Positions 9,804 to 19,400 of a stretch of 64,000 nucleotides of DNA are shown piece after piece. Within the stretch, counting starts at the first letter, position 1; the number at the start of each line of letters is the position of its first letter. The DNA is taken from contig JARLGZ010000030.1 of the NCBI GenBank assembly GCA_031292515.1, forward strand, positions 1 to 64,000, given 5' to 3'. This DNA comes from Puia sp. GTDB lineage: Bacteria; Bacteroidota; Bacteroidia; Chitinophagales; Chitinophagaceae. The notes below the pieces were generated by a model. That model saw only the letters and a list, made by a program, of their open reading frames with translations. It was not told where the DNA came from and did not search any database. A program made the position numbers and the translations under genes.

Positions 9804-9910
9804 GGCGAGCTGGAATTGGCGAGCTGGAATTGGTGAGGATGGGAGAGTGTGGTGATGGTGATGGTGATGGGGGATGAGGGGATGGGAAGATGGGGTGATT
9901 GGGTGATGAT
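9804..9910 (+). repeat. 14-bp tandem pair followed by GGTGAT-rich tract
   Basis: GGCGAGCTGGAATT occurs twice back to back (9804-9817 and 9818-9831). A G-rich tract of GGTGAT and GATGGG units then runs to about 9910. It lies between the convergent permease (ending 9761) and a - strand lipoprotein gene (ending 9923). No intrinsic terminator was recognised here. Confidence 0.75.
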
Positions 9911-9922
9911 ATCCGGGATGCC

Positions 9923-10681
9923 TTAATAAGTGATATCTAGAACATTGTTGCCACCCGGCGTGCATTTTACCGAGTCGGTGGCCGACAGCACAGTCGTGAG
10001 GGTCGAATATTTGTTCCAGTTAATTTTTGTAAACAGGTTGGGGGAGGTATTGATCACAAAGGAGGTGTCCTTGTTGGCGGGGGTCTGCGGGATCGATAAG
10101 GAACTGAGTACTTTTGAGCGGTCGATATTGACATATAGGAAGAGGTAGGGGTTTTCCGGGACGATGGAGGACACCCGATGCAGATTCACGGTCAGGGGAG
10201 CGGAGGGATAGAAGCCGAACTTCAGGTTTTGCATGCTGTCCATATTGCCCGACCCGAAATTGCGGGTATAGGCCGATTGGGGTAGTTTACTGTTAAAGCT
10301 GTCCTTCAGTATGGGGAACAGGATATAGTTGGAAGGGAGGGGTACGGATACGATGATATGATAATCCCTCAGCCGGTTTGTATCGAGTGAATACGAGAGC
10401 AGAAAATGCCCGTTGTTATCAGAAGTGCCCGATGCCAGCCTGTACGAAGAACAAGGGAGACAGAAGGGGTTTTCATTCAGCGTCACGGAAATGGATTGGC
10501 CGCTCAGGGGTTGGTTGGTCGACTGGTCGTAGACGGTGCCTTCCACCTGCAGTATCTGGCAACTGCCGGTACAACCGGCTGGCTCCGCATCCTTCCGGCA
10601 GGCGCCGAGCAGGAACATGAGTGCCAGGATCAGCAGAGCCGGATAGGATCTCCTGGTTGCCTGAAAAAAGCTAATTGTCAT
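9923..10681 (-). CDS. Lipoprotein with transthyretin-like (carboxypeptidase-regulatory) domain, function unknown
   Basis: 252 aa. The N-terminus has a hydrophobic stretch and a lipobox ending LLGAC, so the mature protein should start at the cysteine near residue 28. Residues about 45-120 (VEGTVYDQSTNQPLSGQSISV ... SDNNGHFLLSY) fit the beta-sandwich CarboxypepD_reg/transthyretin-like fold that Bacteroidetes use in surface lipoproteins. The remainder is not recognised. It has no catalytic motif. It is separated by a strong terminator from the upstream HEAT/DUF1080 gene, so it is probably transcribed alone. Confidence 0.75.
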   Translation of the reverse strand: MTISFFQATRRSYPALLILALMFLLGACRKDAEPAGCTGSCQILQVEGTVYDQSTNQPLSGQSISVTLNENPFCLPCSSYRLASGTSDNNGHFLLSYSLDTNRLRDYHIIVSVPLPSNYILFPILKDSFNSKLPQSAYTRNFGSGNMDSMQNLKFGFYPSAPLTVNLHRVSSIVPENPYLFLYVNIDRSKVLSSLSIPQTPANKDTSFVINTSPNLFTKINWNKYSTLTTVLSATDSVKCTPGGNNVLDITY

Positions 10682-10763
10682 GGTAAGGTTCTCAATGATG
10701 ATTTTGTCTTCGGGTTATTGACAAACAAGAATGTGAAATTGTTGCATATACATATTAATTAAA

Positions 10764-10806
10764 TATGAAAAAAGGCCCTCCTGTCCGGGAGGGCCTTTTT
10801 TTGACT
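10764..10806 (-). terminator. Bidirectional intrinsic terminator
   Basis: A perfect 8-bp stem GGCCCTCC (10774-10781) and GGAGGGCC (10788-10795) with a 6-nt loop. It is flanked by A6 on the left and T7 on the right, so it works in either direction. It lies 56 bp beyond the stop of the - strand HEAT/DUF1080 gene, which it most likely terminates. Confidence 0.93.
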
Positions 10807-10861
10807 GGCCGGATTATCCGGCTTTCATTTTTTGGGCTTTGCTGTTGGAAGCGGCTAATGG

Positions 10862-13800
10862 CTATTTCTTCTTCTTTTTCTTCTTTTCGGGCGGTGCCGC
10901 TGCTGCGGCCGTCAGATCCTTTACCCGCATATGCCGGAACCTGACGACATCCCCATGTCCGAGGAAGCCGAGATGTCCCTTGACATTTTTCAGGCCGGGG
11001 TGATCTTTTTTATCCAGCGTGCCGTTGTTGATGGCCTCTGTGATATCGCCATCCAGGATGGTCGTTCCGTTCAGGATGACCTTTATATGGTTTCCGATGG
11101 CCGTGATCTCTTCGGTATTCCATTCGCCGACGGGTTTGAGGTATCCGCGTTTGGCGGGGATGACGCCGTATACCGAGCCATGATATTGATAGGCGTGAAG
11201 GTTCCGGTAGATATCGGCTTCATTGTCCAGTACCTGGATCTCCATGCCGACATAGGCTGCGTCGCCTTCGAGGGGGGCGCGGATGCCGATCCCATTGTTG
11301 GCGCCGGGGGTGAGCTGGAATTCGAAGCGGTATACGAAATCCTGGTATTCGTTTTTCGTATAGAGATTTCCATGATTGCCGCCGACAGGGTGTACGGCGA
11401 TGGCATCGTCTTCGATGGTGTACTCGGTCGTGTTCCCCGTCCATTTAAACATATTGGTGCCGTCGAAGAGCAGGTCGAAACCTTCTTTCTTCTCGTCATC
11501 GCTCAGGGCATAGGGGGTAGGGCGGGGGATTTCCTCGATATAGAGGTCGCGGTAGGCGACATGTCTTCCATGCGCCTGGAGTTCGATCTGTTCTTCGGGG
11601 AAGATGGGCAGCTTGCGATCCCAATAGTTGTCCATGATGATATTATTCACCACCAGCACTCCATTCAGCCAGACGGTGACGCGGTCGCCTTTCATGATGA
11701 TATGAAAGCTGTTCCAGTCGCCGATGGCATTGTCGGCCAGCACGAGGGGTTTGCTCACATGTACGTCATTGTTATAGAGACCGCCGGAGCCGACTTCGGC
11801 GCCTACATTCCTGCGGGAGGTATCCCAGATCTGCACCTGGGGCGATCCGCGGAGATAGATTCCTGCGTCGCCGTCGGGGTCTATCTTCCAGTCGACATAC
11901 ATTTCGAAGTCGCCGTATTTTTTGACGGTACAGAGGTTTTCGCCGTTTCCGCTGAATTGCAGGGTGCCGTCTTTTGCAAACCAGCTCTTGCGCATCTCTT
12001 CGTCGGCTTTGGCTTGCGCCACCCGCAGGGTGTCGGGGTTCATCCGGGCTCTTTTGATGGGATTTTCCACGAGTCCTTTCCAGCCGCTGAGGTCCGTGCC
12101 GTTAAACATCGGGACCAGCCCTTCGCCGGCGGGCATTTCTGCCAGGTATTTGCGGATGCCTTGTTTCTGGTATTCTGCGTCGCTTCCTTTCAGGACGGCG
12201 ATCGTCTTTTCCAGCAGTCCGCGTAGGGTGGCGCCGCTCCAGGATTTGTTGGAGAGGGCGATGTTCATGACGTCGAGGGCCGCCTGCTGTTGCAGGGCGG
12301 CGTTATCGAGGAAGCTGCCTGCGAATATGAGGGCGATAAAGGTCTTGCAATGCGCGGTCTGTTCGAGTACGGATTGTTGCTGGGCGGTCGTTTTTGCGAT
12401 GTCCATGGCGCGGCGGAGCAGCAGGAGTTGCTGGTCTGCGGGGTAGGAAGAAAGGCTGACCAGGTGGATATAACCGCTGAATGCATCGTCGAAGTAAGCA
12501 TCGTTGCCCGCGGTGCGGGCTATTTTATACAATGGTTCGATTGCCAGTGCGTTAGGCCAGTTCGATAGGGCGCTGACCGCTGCCTTCTTCGAGAGGACGT
12601 TGCCGTTTTCGAACGAAGCCGCTACGATCCGCAGCGCCTGTTTGCTTCCGATGCCGGCGAGGACGTCGTAGAACAGGTATTGCTTGTCGGCGGGCGCCTG
12701 TTTCATTTCGGACAAGATTCTGTCGGTCCGTTGTGTGGTATCTGTTATACCGGCGCTGGCGGCTACGATCGCTTGCTGTACCTGGCGGATCGAGGACGGA
12801 TCGGTGGTATTCAGCAGCAGGGGGAAGAGTTGCGGCAGGGTAGCCGTCGTGGACATGGACTGTAAAGCGGCATACGCGGCATGGCTTACGTCGGCATCGC
12901 TGCTTTTCACGAGGGGCAGTACGTCGTCGATCCTGCTTTCCGCGGCCCGGGCTGCCAAGACATCGATGACCGCGGCTTTGGCCCGGCCGGACAGGGAGGG
13001 AAGAGCGTTGCCGAGCGCATCGGGGATGCCGTTCCCTTTCATGACCAGGAGTGTCTTTTTCACGGCCCGGATATCGGCCGTATCATTCTTTTTCAAGACC
13101 TCCACCAGGGCGGGGATGGACTGTTCCTGGCCAATCTGGCCGGCGGCTTTGATCGCGCTGAGCCTTACACCCGGATCGGCATCTTTTGTGGCTTGCAGGA
13201 CGGCGGGCAATGCATCTGTCCTTCTGCCGATGCCCAACATCGTGAGGATTTCTTTTTTCAGTTCTTTGTTTTTGTTCTCCGATTTCAGTTTTTTGAGCCA
13301 TTCATCCGTGGCTGTCTTGTCGGAAAAGGGCAGCGCGTATTTCAGGGCTGCTTCGCGGTATTGCGGATTCTTTTCGTTCATCGCGCTTGTGAGCAGGGGC
13401 ACGCTTCCGGCGCCCCGGATGTCGACCAGGCATTTCAGTGCGGCTGTGTGGGCGGCTATTTGATCGTCTCCCGGAGTAGCCTTGTGCAGGCTCAGTGCAA
13501 GCTTTTCGGCGAGGGCCTGGTTGCCATTCGACGACAGCTGTTCTATAAAATCCGTGTAAGCCTGGGTGGCGCCGGTGTGATCGTATTTATAGCCGCTCTT
13601 TGCCGCGGCGTTCGCCAGGATGGATTCGGAGGAGGGATCACCGATGCGGCCGAGTGCGTAGAGGGCTGCTTTCGTCAGTTTCTCATCATCCGTGGCGGCG
13701 AGTGCTCCGATGGCTCCCGCAGCGGGCGCGAACCGGCTGTCCCCGAGAGCCTGGACAAGCGTGGAGCGGGTGGCGCCGGTGGTATTTTTCAGCGCGTCGA

Positions 13801-14305
13801 GCAGGGCCTGTCCGGCCGAAGCCGTATGGATCTTGACAAGGGCCCGGGCAGCGGGATCGCTGAGTCTTTCGTCGGTCAGATAGGGTTGCAGGGCGGAGAC
13901 GGCATCGTCTTTCCCCGTGACCTGGAGCTGGCGGATGATAAAGGCCTTGCAGTCTTTGTCCGTCGTCTTTTCGAGGGCTTTTACAAAAGAGCGTGTGGCG
14001 GCAGCGCGGAGTGCATCGTTACCCGGTTGGGTGCTGTAATATGCGTAGCCTGCCAGGGCATATTCCAGGCGGCTGTTGTCGCCGGCGCCTGGGGGCTGCA
14101 GCATGAGGGTCATTTCCGTCAATCCGTCCTCGCCGAGGGCGGTGGTGTTCTGCAGGTTGGTCTGGTATTCTTCTTTGTTCAGGGCCGGCATCCTGGCCAG
14201 GAGATCTGCGATTCGCGTGGTCGTCGTGCGCTGGTCGGCGGAGCCCTGCGCAAAGGCGGTTGTGCCAGCGAGTAGTATTAGAAATGCTGATAAGATATTT
14301 TTCAT
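10862..14305 (-). CDS. Secreted HEAT-repeat protein with two C-terminal DUF1080 (3-keto-disaccharide hydrolase family) domains
   Basis: 1147 aa with a signal peptide (MKNILSAFLILLAGTTAFAQ). Residues about 30-715 are alpha-helical HEAT/armadillo-like repeats, rich in patterns such as DPGVRLSAIKAAGQIG. Two DUF1080 domains follow: one from about 730 (GLVPMFNGTDLSGWKGL) and one from about 940 (GFDLLFDGTNMFKWTG). Each has the family's concanavalin-like features, for example VQIWDTSRR in the first and MEIQVLDNEADIY in the second. Pfam now names DUF1080 3-keto-disaccharide hydrolase. The protein ends in a run of seven lysines. A fusion of HEAT repeats with a tandem DUF1080 is notable. The upstream neighbour in the same direction is an exported Gfo/Idh/MocA oxidoreductase, 177 bp away, which would make a 3-keto-glycoside pathway plausible. 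That link is inference. Confidence 0.88.
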   Translation of the reverse strand: MKNILSAFLILLAGTTAFAQGSADQRTTTTRIADLLARMPALNKEEYQTNLQNTTALGEDGLTEMTLMLQPPGAGDNSRLEYALAGYAYYSTQPGNDALRAAATRSFVKALEKTTDKDCKAFIIRQLQVTGKDDAVSALQPYLTDERLSDPAARALVKIHTASAGQALLDALKNTTGATRSTLVQALGDSRFAPAAGAIGALAATDDEKLTKAALYALGRIGDPSSESILANAAAKSGYKYDHTGATQAYTDFIEQLSSNGNQALAEKLALSLHKATPGDDQIAAHTAALKCLVDIRGAGSVPLLTSAMNEKNPQYREAALKYALPFSDKTATDEWLKKLKSENKNKELKKEILTMLGIGRRTDALPAVLQATKDADPGVRLSAIKAAGQIGQEQSIPALVEVLKKNDTADIRAVKKTLLVMKGNGIPDALGNALPSLSGRAKAAVIDVLAARAAESRIDDVLPLVKSSDADVSHAAYAALQSMSTTATLPQLFPLLLNTTDPSSIRQVQQAIVAASAGITDTTQRTDRILSEMKQAPADKQYLFYDVLAGIGSKQALRIVAASFENGNVLSKKAAVSALSNWPNALAIEPLYKIARTAGNDAYFDDAFSGYIHLVSLSSYPADQQLLLLRRAMDIAKTTAQQQSVLEQTAHCKTFIALIFAGSFLDNAALQQQAALDVMNIALSNKSWSGATLRGLLEKTIAVLKGSDAEYQKQGIRKYLAEMPAGEGLVPMFNGTDLSGWKGLVENPIKRARMNPDTLRVAQAKADEEMRKSWFAKDGTLQFSGNGENLCTVKKYGDFEMYVDWKIDPDGDAGIYLRGSPQVQIWDTSRRNVGAEVGSGGLYNNDVHVSKPLVLADNAIGDWNSFHIIMKGDRVTVWLNGVLVVNNIIMDNYWDRKLPIFPEEQIELQAHGRHVAYRDLYIEEIPRPTPYALSDDEKKEGFDLLFDGTNMFKWTGNTTEYTIEDDAIAVHPVGGNHGNLYTKNEYQDFVYRFEFQLTPGANNGIGIRAPLEGDAAYVGMEIQVLDNEADIYRNLHAYQYHGSVYGVIPAKRGYLKPVGEWNTEEITAIGNHIKVILNGTTILDGDITEAINNGTLDKKDHPGLKNVKGHLGFLGHGDVVRFRHMRVKDLTAAAAAPPEKKKKKKK

Positions 14306-14348
14306 GTTGTCTGTTCTGTTTGTCGAAAATGCTGAAATTAAATCCTGC

Positions 14349-14432
14349 GGTTCAAATTCTGATGTTTAAATTCTGAGCTTGAGATCCCGAGGTTCGAGTC
14401 CTAAGGTTCAAATCCAGAGGTTAAATGCTAAG
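14349..14432. repeat. 14-bp degenerate tandem repeat, 6 copies
   Basis: Six consecutive 14-bp units related to GGTTCAAATTCTGA start at 14349, 14363, 14377, 14391, 14405 and 14419. They fill the gap between the Gfo/Idh/MocA gene (- strand, upstream) and the HEAT/DUF1080 gene (start 14305). The unit is unrelated to the heptamer arrays. Confidence 0.88.
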
Positions 14433-14482
14433 GCCATTATCGGGATTGGATGCTGAGATCAAATCCGCGAATTAATTGATTG

Positions 14483-15754
14483 TCAAATCGTCCACGGACC
14501 TCTCATCGGCACATGGATCAACGCGTTGGCGCCGGCGTCATCCGGGAAGGTCTGGGATACCGGATCGAATTTCAGCGAACGTCCCAGTTTCAGGGCGATC
14601 TTTCCGAGATTGATCAGTGTGCAGGAACGATGACCATTCTCTTCGTTCAGCGCAAATTTCTTGCGGTTCCTGACGGCGTCGATGAAATCGGTCACCTGGG
14701 GTTCCGGATCGGGGAAGGAGGCCAGTTTCCTCTCCAGGTCAGGGATGTCGGAACGGAATCCGGGATATAGTTTTCCGTTAGGGCCTTCGATATAGGCGGC
14801 ATTTTCGTCGGCGCCTTCTCCGTCGAGGATGATCTGGCATCCGTCGGCGTAGGTATAGGTGATCCTTCTCCAGGTTCCTACCGCGTCGGGATGCTGCTGT
14901 GGGGCGTCTATTTCGATGGAGACGGGGCTAGTGTCGTCCTTGCCCAGGAAATACTGGATGGGATCGATATAATGCTGGCCCATGTCACCCAATCCTCCGC
15001 CATCATAATCCCAGTAGCCTCTGAATGTCTGGTGGACGCGGTGGGGGTTGTAGGGTTTATAAGGCGCCGGGCCGAGCCAGCGGTCATAATCGAGTTCGGG
15101 GGGAATGGGCATAGGTTGCAGGTTGGTCTTGCCGACCCAGTAGAATTTCCAGTCGAACCCGGTGTGCCGGCCTACCGTGACTTTGAGGGGCCAGCCCAGC
15201 ATACCGCTGTCTACCAGCTTCTTGATGGGTTTCACGGTTGTGCCCATACCGTAGAAGTTGTCACTGAAACGAAACCATGTATTGAGACGAAAGATTCTTC
15301 CGTGTTGCTGGACGGCTTCCATCAGGCGGCGGCCTTCGCCGATGGTGGCGGTCATCGGCTTTTCGCACCAGATATCCTTGCCTGCGCGGGCAGCTTCCGC
15401 CGCGATGATGCCATGCCAATGGGGAGGGGTGGCGATGTGGACGATGTCTACTTCCGGAAGCTGGATGACTTCCCGGTGATCGGAGAAGGTCTTGACGCCT
15501 TTGTCGCCAATCAGGTCGTAGGCCTCCTGCAAATGTCTACTATCGACATCACAGATCGCGACGACGCGCGTTCCGCCATAACCGATATGGTTACGTCCCA
15601 TGCTTCCTATGCCGATGATCGCCTTGGTCAGCTGATCGCTTGGCGGGATGAAGCCCTTTCCGCCAAGAACATGTCTGGGGACAATGGTAAATGCTGCGAC
15701 GGTACCCAATGAGTTCTTAATAAAGGCCCGTCTTGAATTTTCTCTTTTGTTCAT
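14483..15754 (-). CDS. Exported Gfo/Idh/MocA family oxidoreductase
   Basis: 423 aa. The N-terminus SRRAFIKNSLGTVAAF is a twin-arginine-type signal, suggesting folded export with bound cofactor. A Rossmann domain follows with the nucleotide-binding loop IGIGSMGRNHIG (about 45-57). The family's catalytic-lysine motif appears as WCEKPMT (about 128-134). The C-terminal half has the GYWDYDGGGLGDMGQH stretch seen in the large Bacteroidetes/Planctomycetes branch of the family. It should oxidise or reduce a sugar hydroxyl with NAD(P). It lies upstream of the double-DUF1080 gene on the same strand, and its promoter region carries two LacI-type operators shared with the SusC side. Alternatives inside the family, such as a retaining NAD-dependent glycosidase, cannot be excluded. 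Confidence 0.9.
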   Translation of the reverse strand: MNKRENSRRAFIKNSLGTVAAFTIVPRHVLGGKGFIPPSDQLTKAIIGIGSMGRNHIGYGGTRVVAICDVDSRHLQEAYDLIGDKGVKTFSDHREVIQLPEVDIVHIATPPHWHGIIAAEAARAGKDIWCEKPMTATIGEGRRLMEAVQQHGRIFRLNTWFRFSDNFYGMGTTVKPIKKLVDSGMLGWPLKVTVGRHTGFDWKFYWVGKTNLQPMPIPPELDYDRWLGPAPYKPYNPHRVHQTFRGYWDYDGGGLGDMGQHYIDPIQYFLGKDDTSPVSIEIDAPQQHPDAVGTWRRITYTYADGCQIILDGEGADENAAYIEGPNGKLYPGFRSDIPDLERKLASFPDPEPQVTDFIDAVRNRKKFALNEENGHRSCTLINLGKIALKLGRSLKFDPVSQTFPDDAGANALIHVPMRGPWTI

Positions 15755-15764
15755 TGAAGTTTTT

Positions 15765-15800
15765 GATTAACGGAGTGAATGTGATTAACGGGGTGAATGC
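15765..15800. repeat. 18-bp tandem repeat, 2 copies
   Basis: GATTAACGGAGTGAATGT (15765-15782) is followed directly by GATTAACGGGGTGAATGC (15783-15800). The pair lies 10 bp upstream of the Gfo/Idh/MocA start codon, in its leader. Confidence 0.88.
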
Positions 15801-15887
15801 ATAAAAATCTGTCATTTAATCCAGATAAACGCCAGGTATGTTCGGTATATCGGAAAATCGTGTGGTGTAATGTATTGATTTACAGTT

Positions 15888-15901
15888 CGCAAACGTTTGC
15901 G
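15888..15901. promoter_or_regulatory. LacI/PurR-type operator 1
   Basis: CGCAAACGTTTGCG, a perfect 14-bp palindrome with the central CpG typical of LacI-family operators. It lies 134 bp upstream of the Gfo/Idh/MocA start. Confidence 0.8.
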
Positions 15902-15915
15902 TAAATTTTAGCGGT

Positions 15916-15929
15916 CGAAAACGTTTGCG
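15916..15929. promoter_or_regulatory. LacI/PurR-type operator 2
   Basis: CGAAAACGTTTGCG, one mismatch from operator 1 and 28 bp (centre to centre) from it. It is followed by the same GTAAATTTT flank. Confidence 0.75.
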
Positions 15930-16260
15930 TAAATTTTTTGGACACCTAACTGTTTAATTACAAATTAAAAGCGGTGATTTGGGTAAGGATTAAAGTTAAG
16001 TTAAAATATTAGGGTCCGAGCCGGGTGAATTCCGGATCTTCGGGCATTGGAAACTGAGGAATCGCTCGTCGGCAGATATGGCCGGCAAGGGCGTAGATCT
16101 GCAAGGGCTGATTTTTGTTTGCTGTTCTTTGACATGTTGAAGACGATGTTTTAACACGATCGCCTACCGGTTTTTCTCCAAAAGGACCCGGTCTTTCGGC
16201 GCGATGGAACTGTGTTTAAGCGGGAAAAATGGTTTTTTACAAAAGAAGGACAACCTGTTT

Positions 16261-16274
16261 TGCAAACGTTTGCA
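16261..16274. promoter_or_regulatory. LacI/PurR-type operator 3
   Basis: TGCAAACGTTTGCA, a perfect 14-bp palindrome about 212 bp upstream of the probable SusC start at 16486. Confidence 0.8.
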
Positions 16275-16304
16275 CGAATTTACACAAAAAATTAACAAAA
16301 TTTA

Positions 16305-16318
16305 CTCAAGCGTTTGCG
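16305..16318. promoter_or_regulatory. LacI/PurR-type operator 4 (degenerate)
   Basis: CTCAAGCGTTTGCG matches operator 1 at 12 of 14 positions. The right half-site is intact. The centre-to-centre distance to operator 3 is 44 bp, so co-operative binding is conceivable. Confidence 0.6.
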
Positions 16319-16485
16319 TAACAATGCCAATATGAATTTAGAATTCGAATTAAATTGCTAAATATTAAAAATTTATGTATTGATTTAAATTTAAATGTAA
16401 TCGGTTGCACTTTTTGGGTTCTCAGAAAATTAATGTTTGCTTGAAAAGGATGTTTTTATCTTTCATTCTCCAAAATTTATTGCTT

Positions 16486-19400
16486 ATGTCCCAACTCATG
16501 CTTAAAAAAATAATGCTGTTCAGCCTCTTATTTTTTCTATTTCTTCAACAGTCTATGGCTCAGACAAAAACCGTCACCGGTAAGGTCACCGATGACAAAG
16601 GTGCCCCGGTAGCGGGCGCGACCGTTACTGCCAGCGGTTCAAAAGGCGGAACTTCGACGGATGCCGACGGTAATTTCAAACTCAACACCCCTTCTTCCGC
16701 CAGGGTGCTGCAGATTTCCAGTGTGGGGTATGCTCCCTCGGAAATCAGAATTGGCGGGGAGACGGTTTTTTCCATCTCGCTTAAGCCGACCGAATCGTCT
16801 CTGAATGATGTCGTCGTAGTCGGGTATGGTACTGCACGCCGGAAAGATGTCACAGGCGCGGTGTCGAGTATTTCTGCAAAAGATTTTAACCAGGGTATCG
16901 TCACCACTCCGATGGACCAGGTCCAGGGAAAGGTCGCGGGGCTGGTCATCACCAAACCGGATGGAGATCCGAACTCCAATCCCGTCATCCGTCTGCGTGG
17001 TCAGACGTCCTTGCTGGGAACACAAACTCCCTTATTGGTGGTGGATGGGATCATCCTGGATAATTACGAAGTTTTGTCTTCTATTCCCTCGGCCGATATC
17101 GTCTCTTTCGACTTCCTGAAAGACGCTTCCGCCTCTTCCATTTACGGTTCACGCGGCGCGAACGGGGTCATCATCATTACTACAAAAAGGGGAAAGAGCG
17201 GTTCCTTTACGGTTGACTATAATGGTTATGGAACGGTTTCCAAGGATGCCAAGTACTACAAGCTCCTGAACAGGAACGAATATCTGGCCGAGGCGCAGAA
17301 GTTGTTTGGAGATTCCGTGGCCCAGGCCGTCGACCAGGGTGGAAACACGGATTGGCAACGGGCCATCACAAGGACCGGCTATGCCCAGAGCCATAACTTA
17401 GGCCTGTCCGGCGGCACCGGCGGCTTCACTTATCATGGATCTGTTAACTACACGGACCAGCAGGGTATCGTGATCAATACAGGAAGGCAGCAGCTGGGTC
17501 TCCGTTTAAGCATGGAGCAAAAAGCGCTCGATAATAAACTGGATATCCAGTTGAACATCCTGAACTCGGAGACGAAGCATGAGAATATCAACGCCAATAT
17601 TTTCTATTGGGCCTATAATATTTCTCCCACCGTGCCCCTGATGAAGAATGGCGTCGACAATCCGATTTACAACTATAACTACGTAAACCCGGTCTGGGTG
17701 CAGAACAATGAATTGTGGCAGAACACGGATAATCTCAGACAGGAGAGCATCGTGGCCAACTATGATCTGTTCAAAGGTGTGAAGATAGGTGCGACCGGCA
17801 ATATCAGCAGGTACTCCAATCTGTATGATTTTTACCTGCCGCAGATCCCCGGATCCAACGGAGGCATACTGACCCAGGGGATCAAACAGCTTCAGAATAC
17901 CAATTCGGACAAGGGAGATCTTCATATCAACTACAATGGCACTTTTGGCAAGAGCAATATTACGGCCACCGGTGTTTATGAATACAATTACTATGAAGAT
18001 GACAACTTTTCCGCCAGCGGGCAGGGCTACCTGATCGATAATCTTCAGAACAACTCCCTGGGATCCGGTATTTCATCATATAATGCCATAAGCTCGTACA
18101 AAGAAGAATATAAGCTGATCTCTTTCCTCGCCAGGGTCACTTATAACTATGACAATAAATATTATCTGACGGGCAGCCTCAGGCGGGATGGGTCTTCCAA
18201 ATTCGGGAGCAATAACCGCTGGGGTTATTTCCCCTCCGGTTCGGCAGCCTGGAGGCTCAGCCAGGAGCAATTCCTGAAAGATGTCAGCTGGATCGACGAA
18301 CTGAAGCTCAGTGTAGGTTACGGGGTGACCGGTAATTCAGACCCGATCGGCGCTTATAATACGGTTCTCCTCCTGAACGGTTCTTCACACAGTTATGACC
18401 CCACGAGTTCGATCAATCCTTACCCGGTTGGGTACTCCGCTTCACAAAACCCCAATCCCGATTTAAGATGGGAAAAGAAGGTTGGGTCGAACGTCGCTTT
18501 GGAATACTCCTTGCTGAAAAGCAGGGTATCGGGTAGCTTCAACGTCTTCAATACCAAGACAGAGAATATGCTGTATAACTATGGTGTACAGACACCTCCC
18601 AACTTTATCGGAAGTATCCTTGCGAATGTGGGGAGCATGACCAATAAGGGAGTGGAATTCGCGATTAATGTCGATGTTATACGCGAAAAAGACGTCACTT
18701 GGACGATTGGCGGTCAGATCTCTACGGTCCGCACCAAAGTCACGAGTTTGTCCGGAACCGAGAATGGCAATGCTGTGTCATCCAACCATATTCAGCTGAC
18801 TGCTGCCGGCGGTCAGGGTTTGAGCTTCAACCCCCTCACTTACCTGCAGGTTGGATACTATCCCTCCGTATTTTACCTGCCTCACTATGTGGGGCATGAT
18901 CAGAACGGCAATCAACTGCTTGATTCTGCGGGCGTAGCCAAAGTGGGGATCGGCGGGAACCCGACCTACTACTATACGGATCCTTCTCCCAAATTTACCT
19001 ACGGCTTTAATACCACGGTCAGATACAAGCAGTGGTCTTTCAACGCTGCCTTTACGGGCAACTACGGGCAGAAGATCTATGATAACTCAAGGCTCCAACT
19101 GGCCAGTTTTCCCAGGTTCCCCGGCGAGAACGTGCTGAAGGAAGCCTTTACCAACGGATTGACCGATGGTCCGACGACTTCGGATTACTGGCTTGAAAAG
19201 GCATCATATCTTCGTTTGCAGAACGCCACGGTCGCCTATACCTTCCACAAGATTAAAGGCATCGAAAACCTGCGTCTGTATTTTACGGGCAGCAATCTAT
19301 TTGTCCTTACTCCTTATAAGGGTCTCGATCCTGAAATTTCTCCTTATAGCGGTTCGGGTGGCAGCCGTGCAAGCTTTGGAGGATTGGCAACCGCACTGTC

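Larger units (their letters stand above)
15801..16485. other. Divergent intergenic regulatory region (Gfo/Idh/MocA and SusC)
   Basis: About 685 bp without a convincing gene. It holds four LacI/PurR-like palindromes (listed separately) in two pairs: one pair nearer the - strand oxidoreductase and one pair nearer SusC. The stretch from about 16320 to 16440 is strongly AT-rich, as expected for a Bacteroidetes promoter and leader. I could not identify an exact TAnnTTTG -7 box. Bases 15960-16250 hold nothing I can name. Confidence 0.7.

Noticed and set aside
9690-9965. A - strand open frame with a run of six histidines
   Set aside because: The histidines are the antisense of the GGTGATGGTGAT tract. 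It overlaps the permease and lipoprotein genes.
12881-14275. A 464-codon + strand frame opposite the HEAT/DUF1080 gene
   Set aside because: Shadow frame. The - strand gene has a signal peptide, HEAT repeats and two DUF1080 domains.
14349-14432. CRISPR-like appearance of regularly repeated units
   Set aside because: Units are contiguous 14-mers without spacers, too short for a CRISPR repeat, and no cas gene is present. The same holds for the other arrays.
14483-15754. GH109 (NAD-dependent GalNAc-ase) as the identity of the Gfo/Idh/MocA protein
   Set aside because: The fold and Tat-type signal would fit, but I do not see the GH109 substrate-side motifs, so only the superfamily is called.
16405-16485. 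TTG start of SusC at 16405 and ATG at 16450
   Set aside because: These would put 27 or more residues before a textbook signal peptide beginning at 16498. I prefer 16486/16498.
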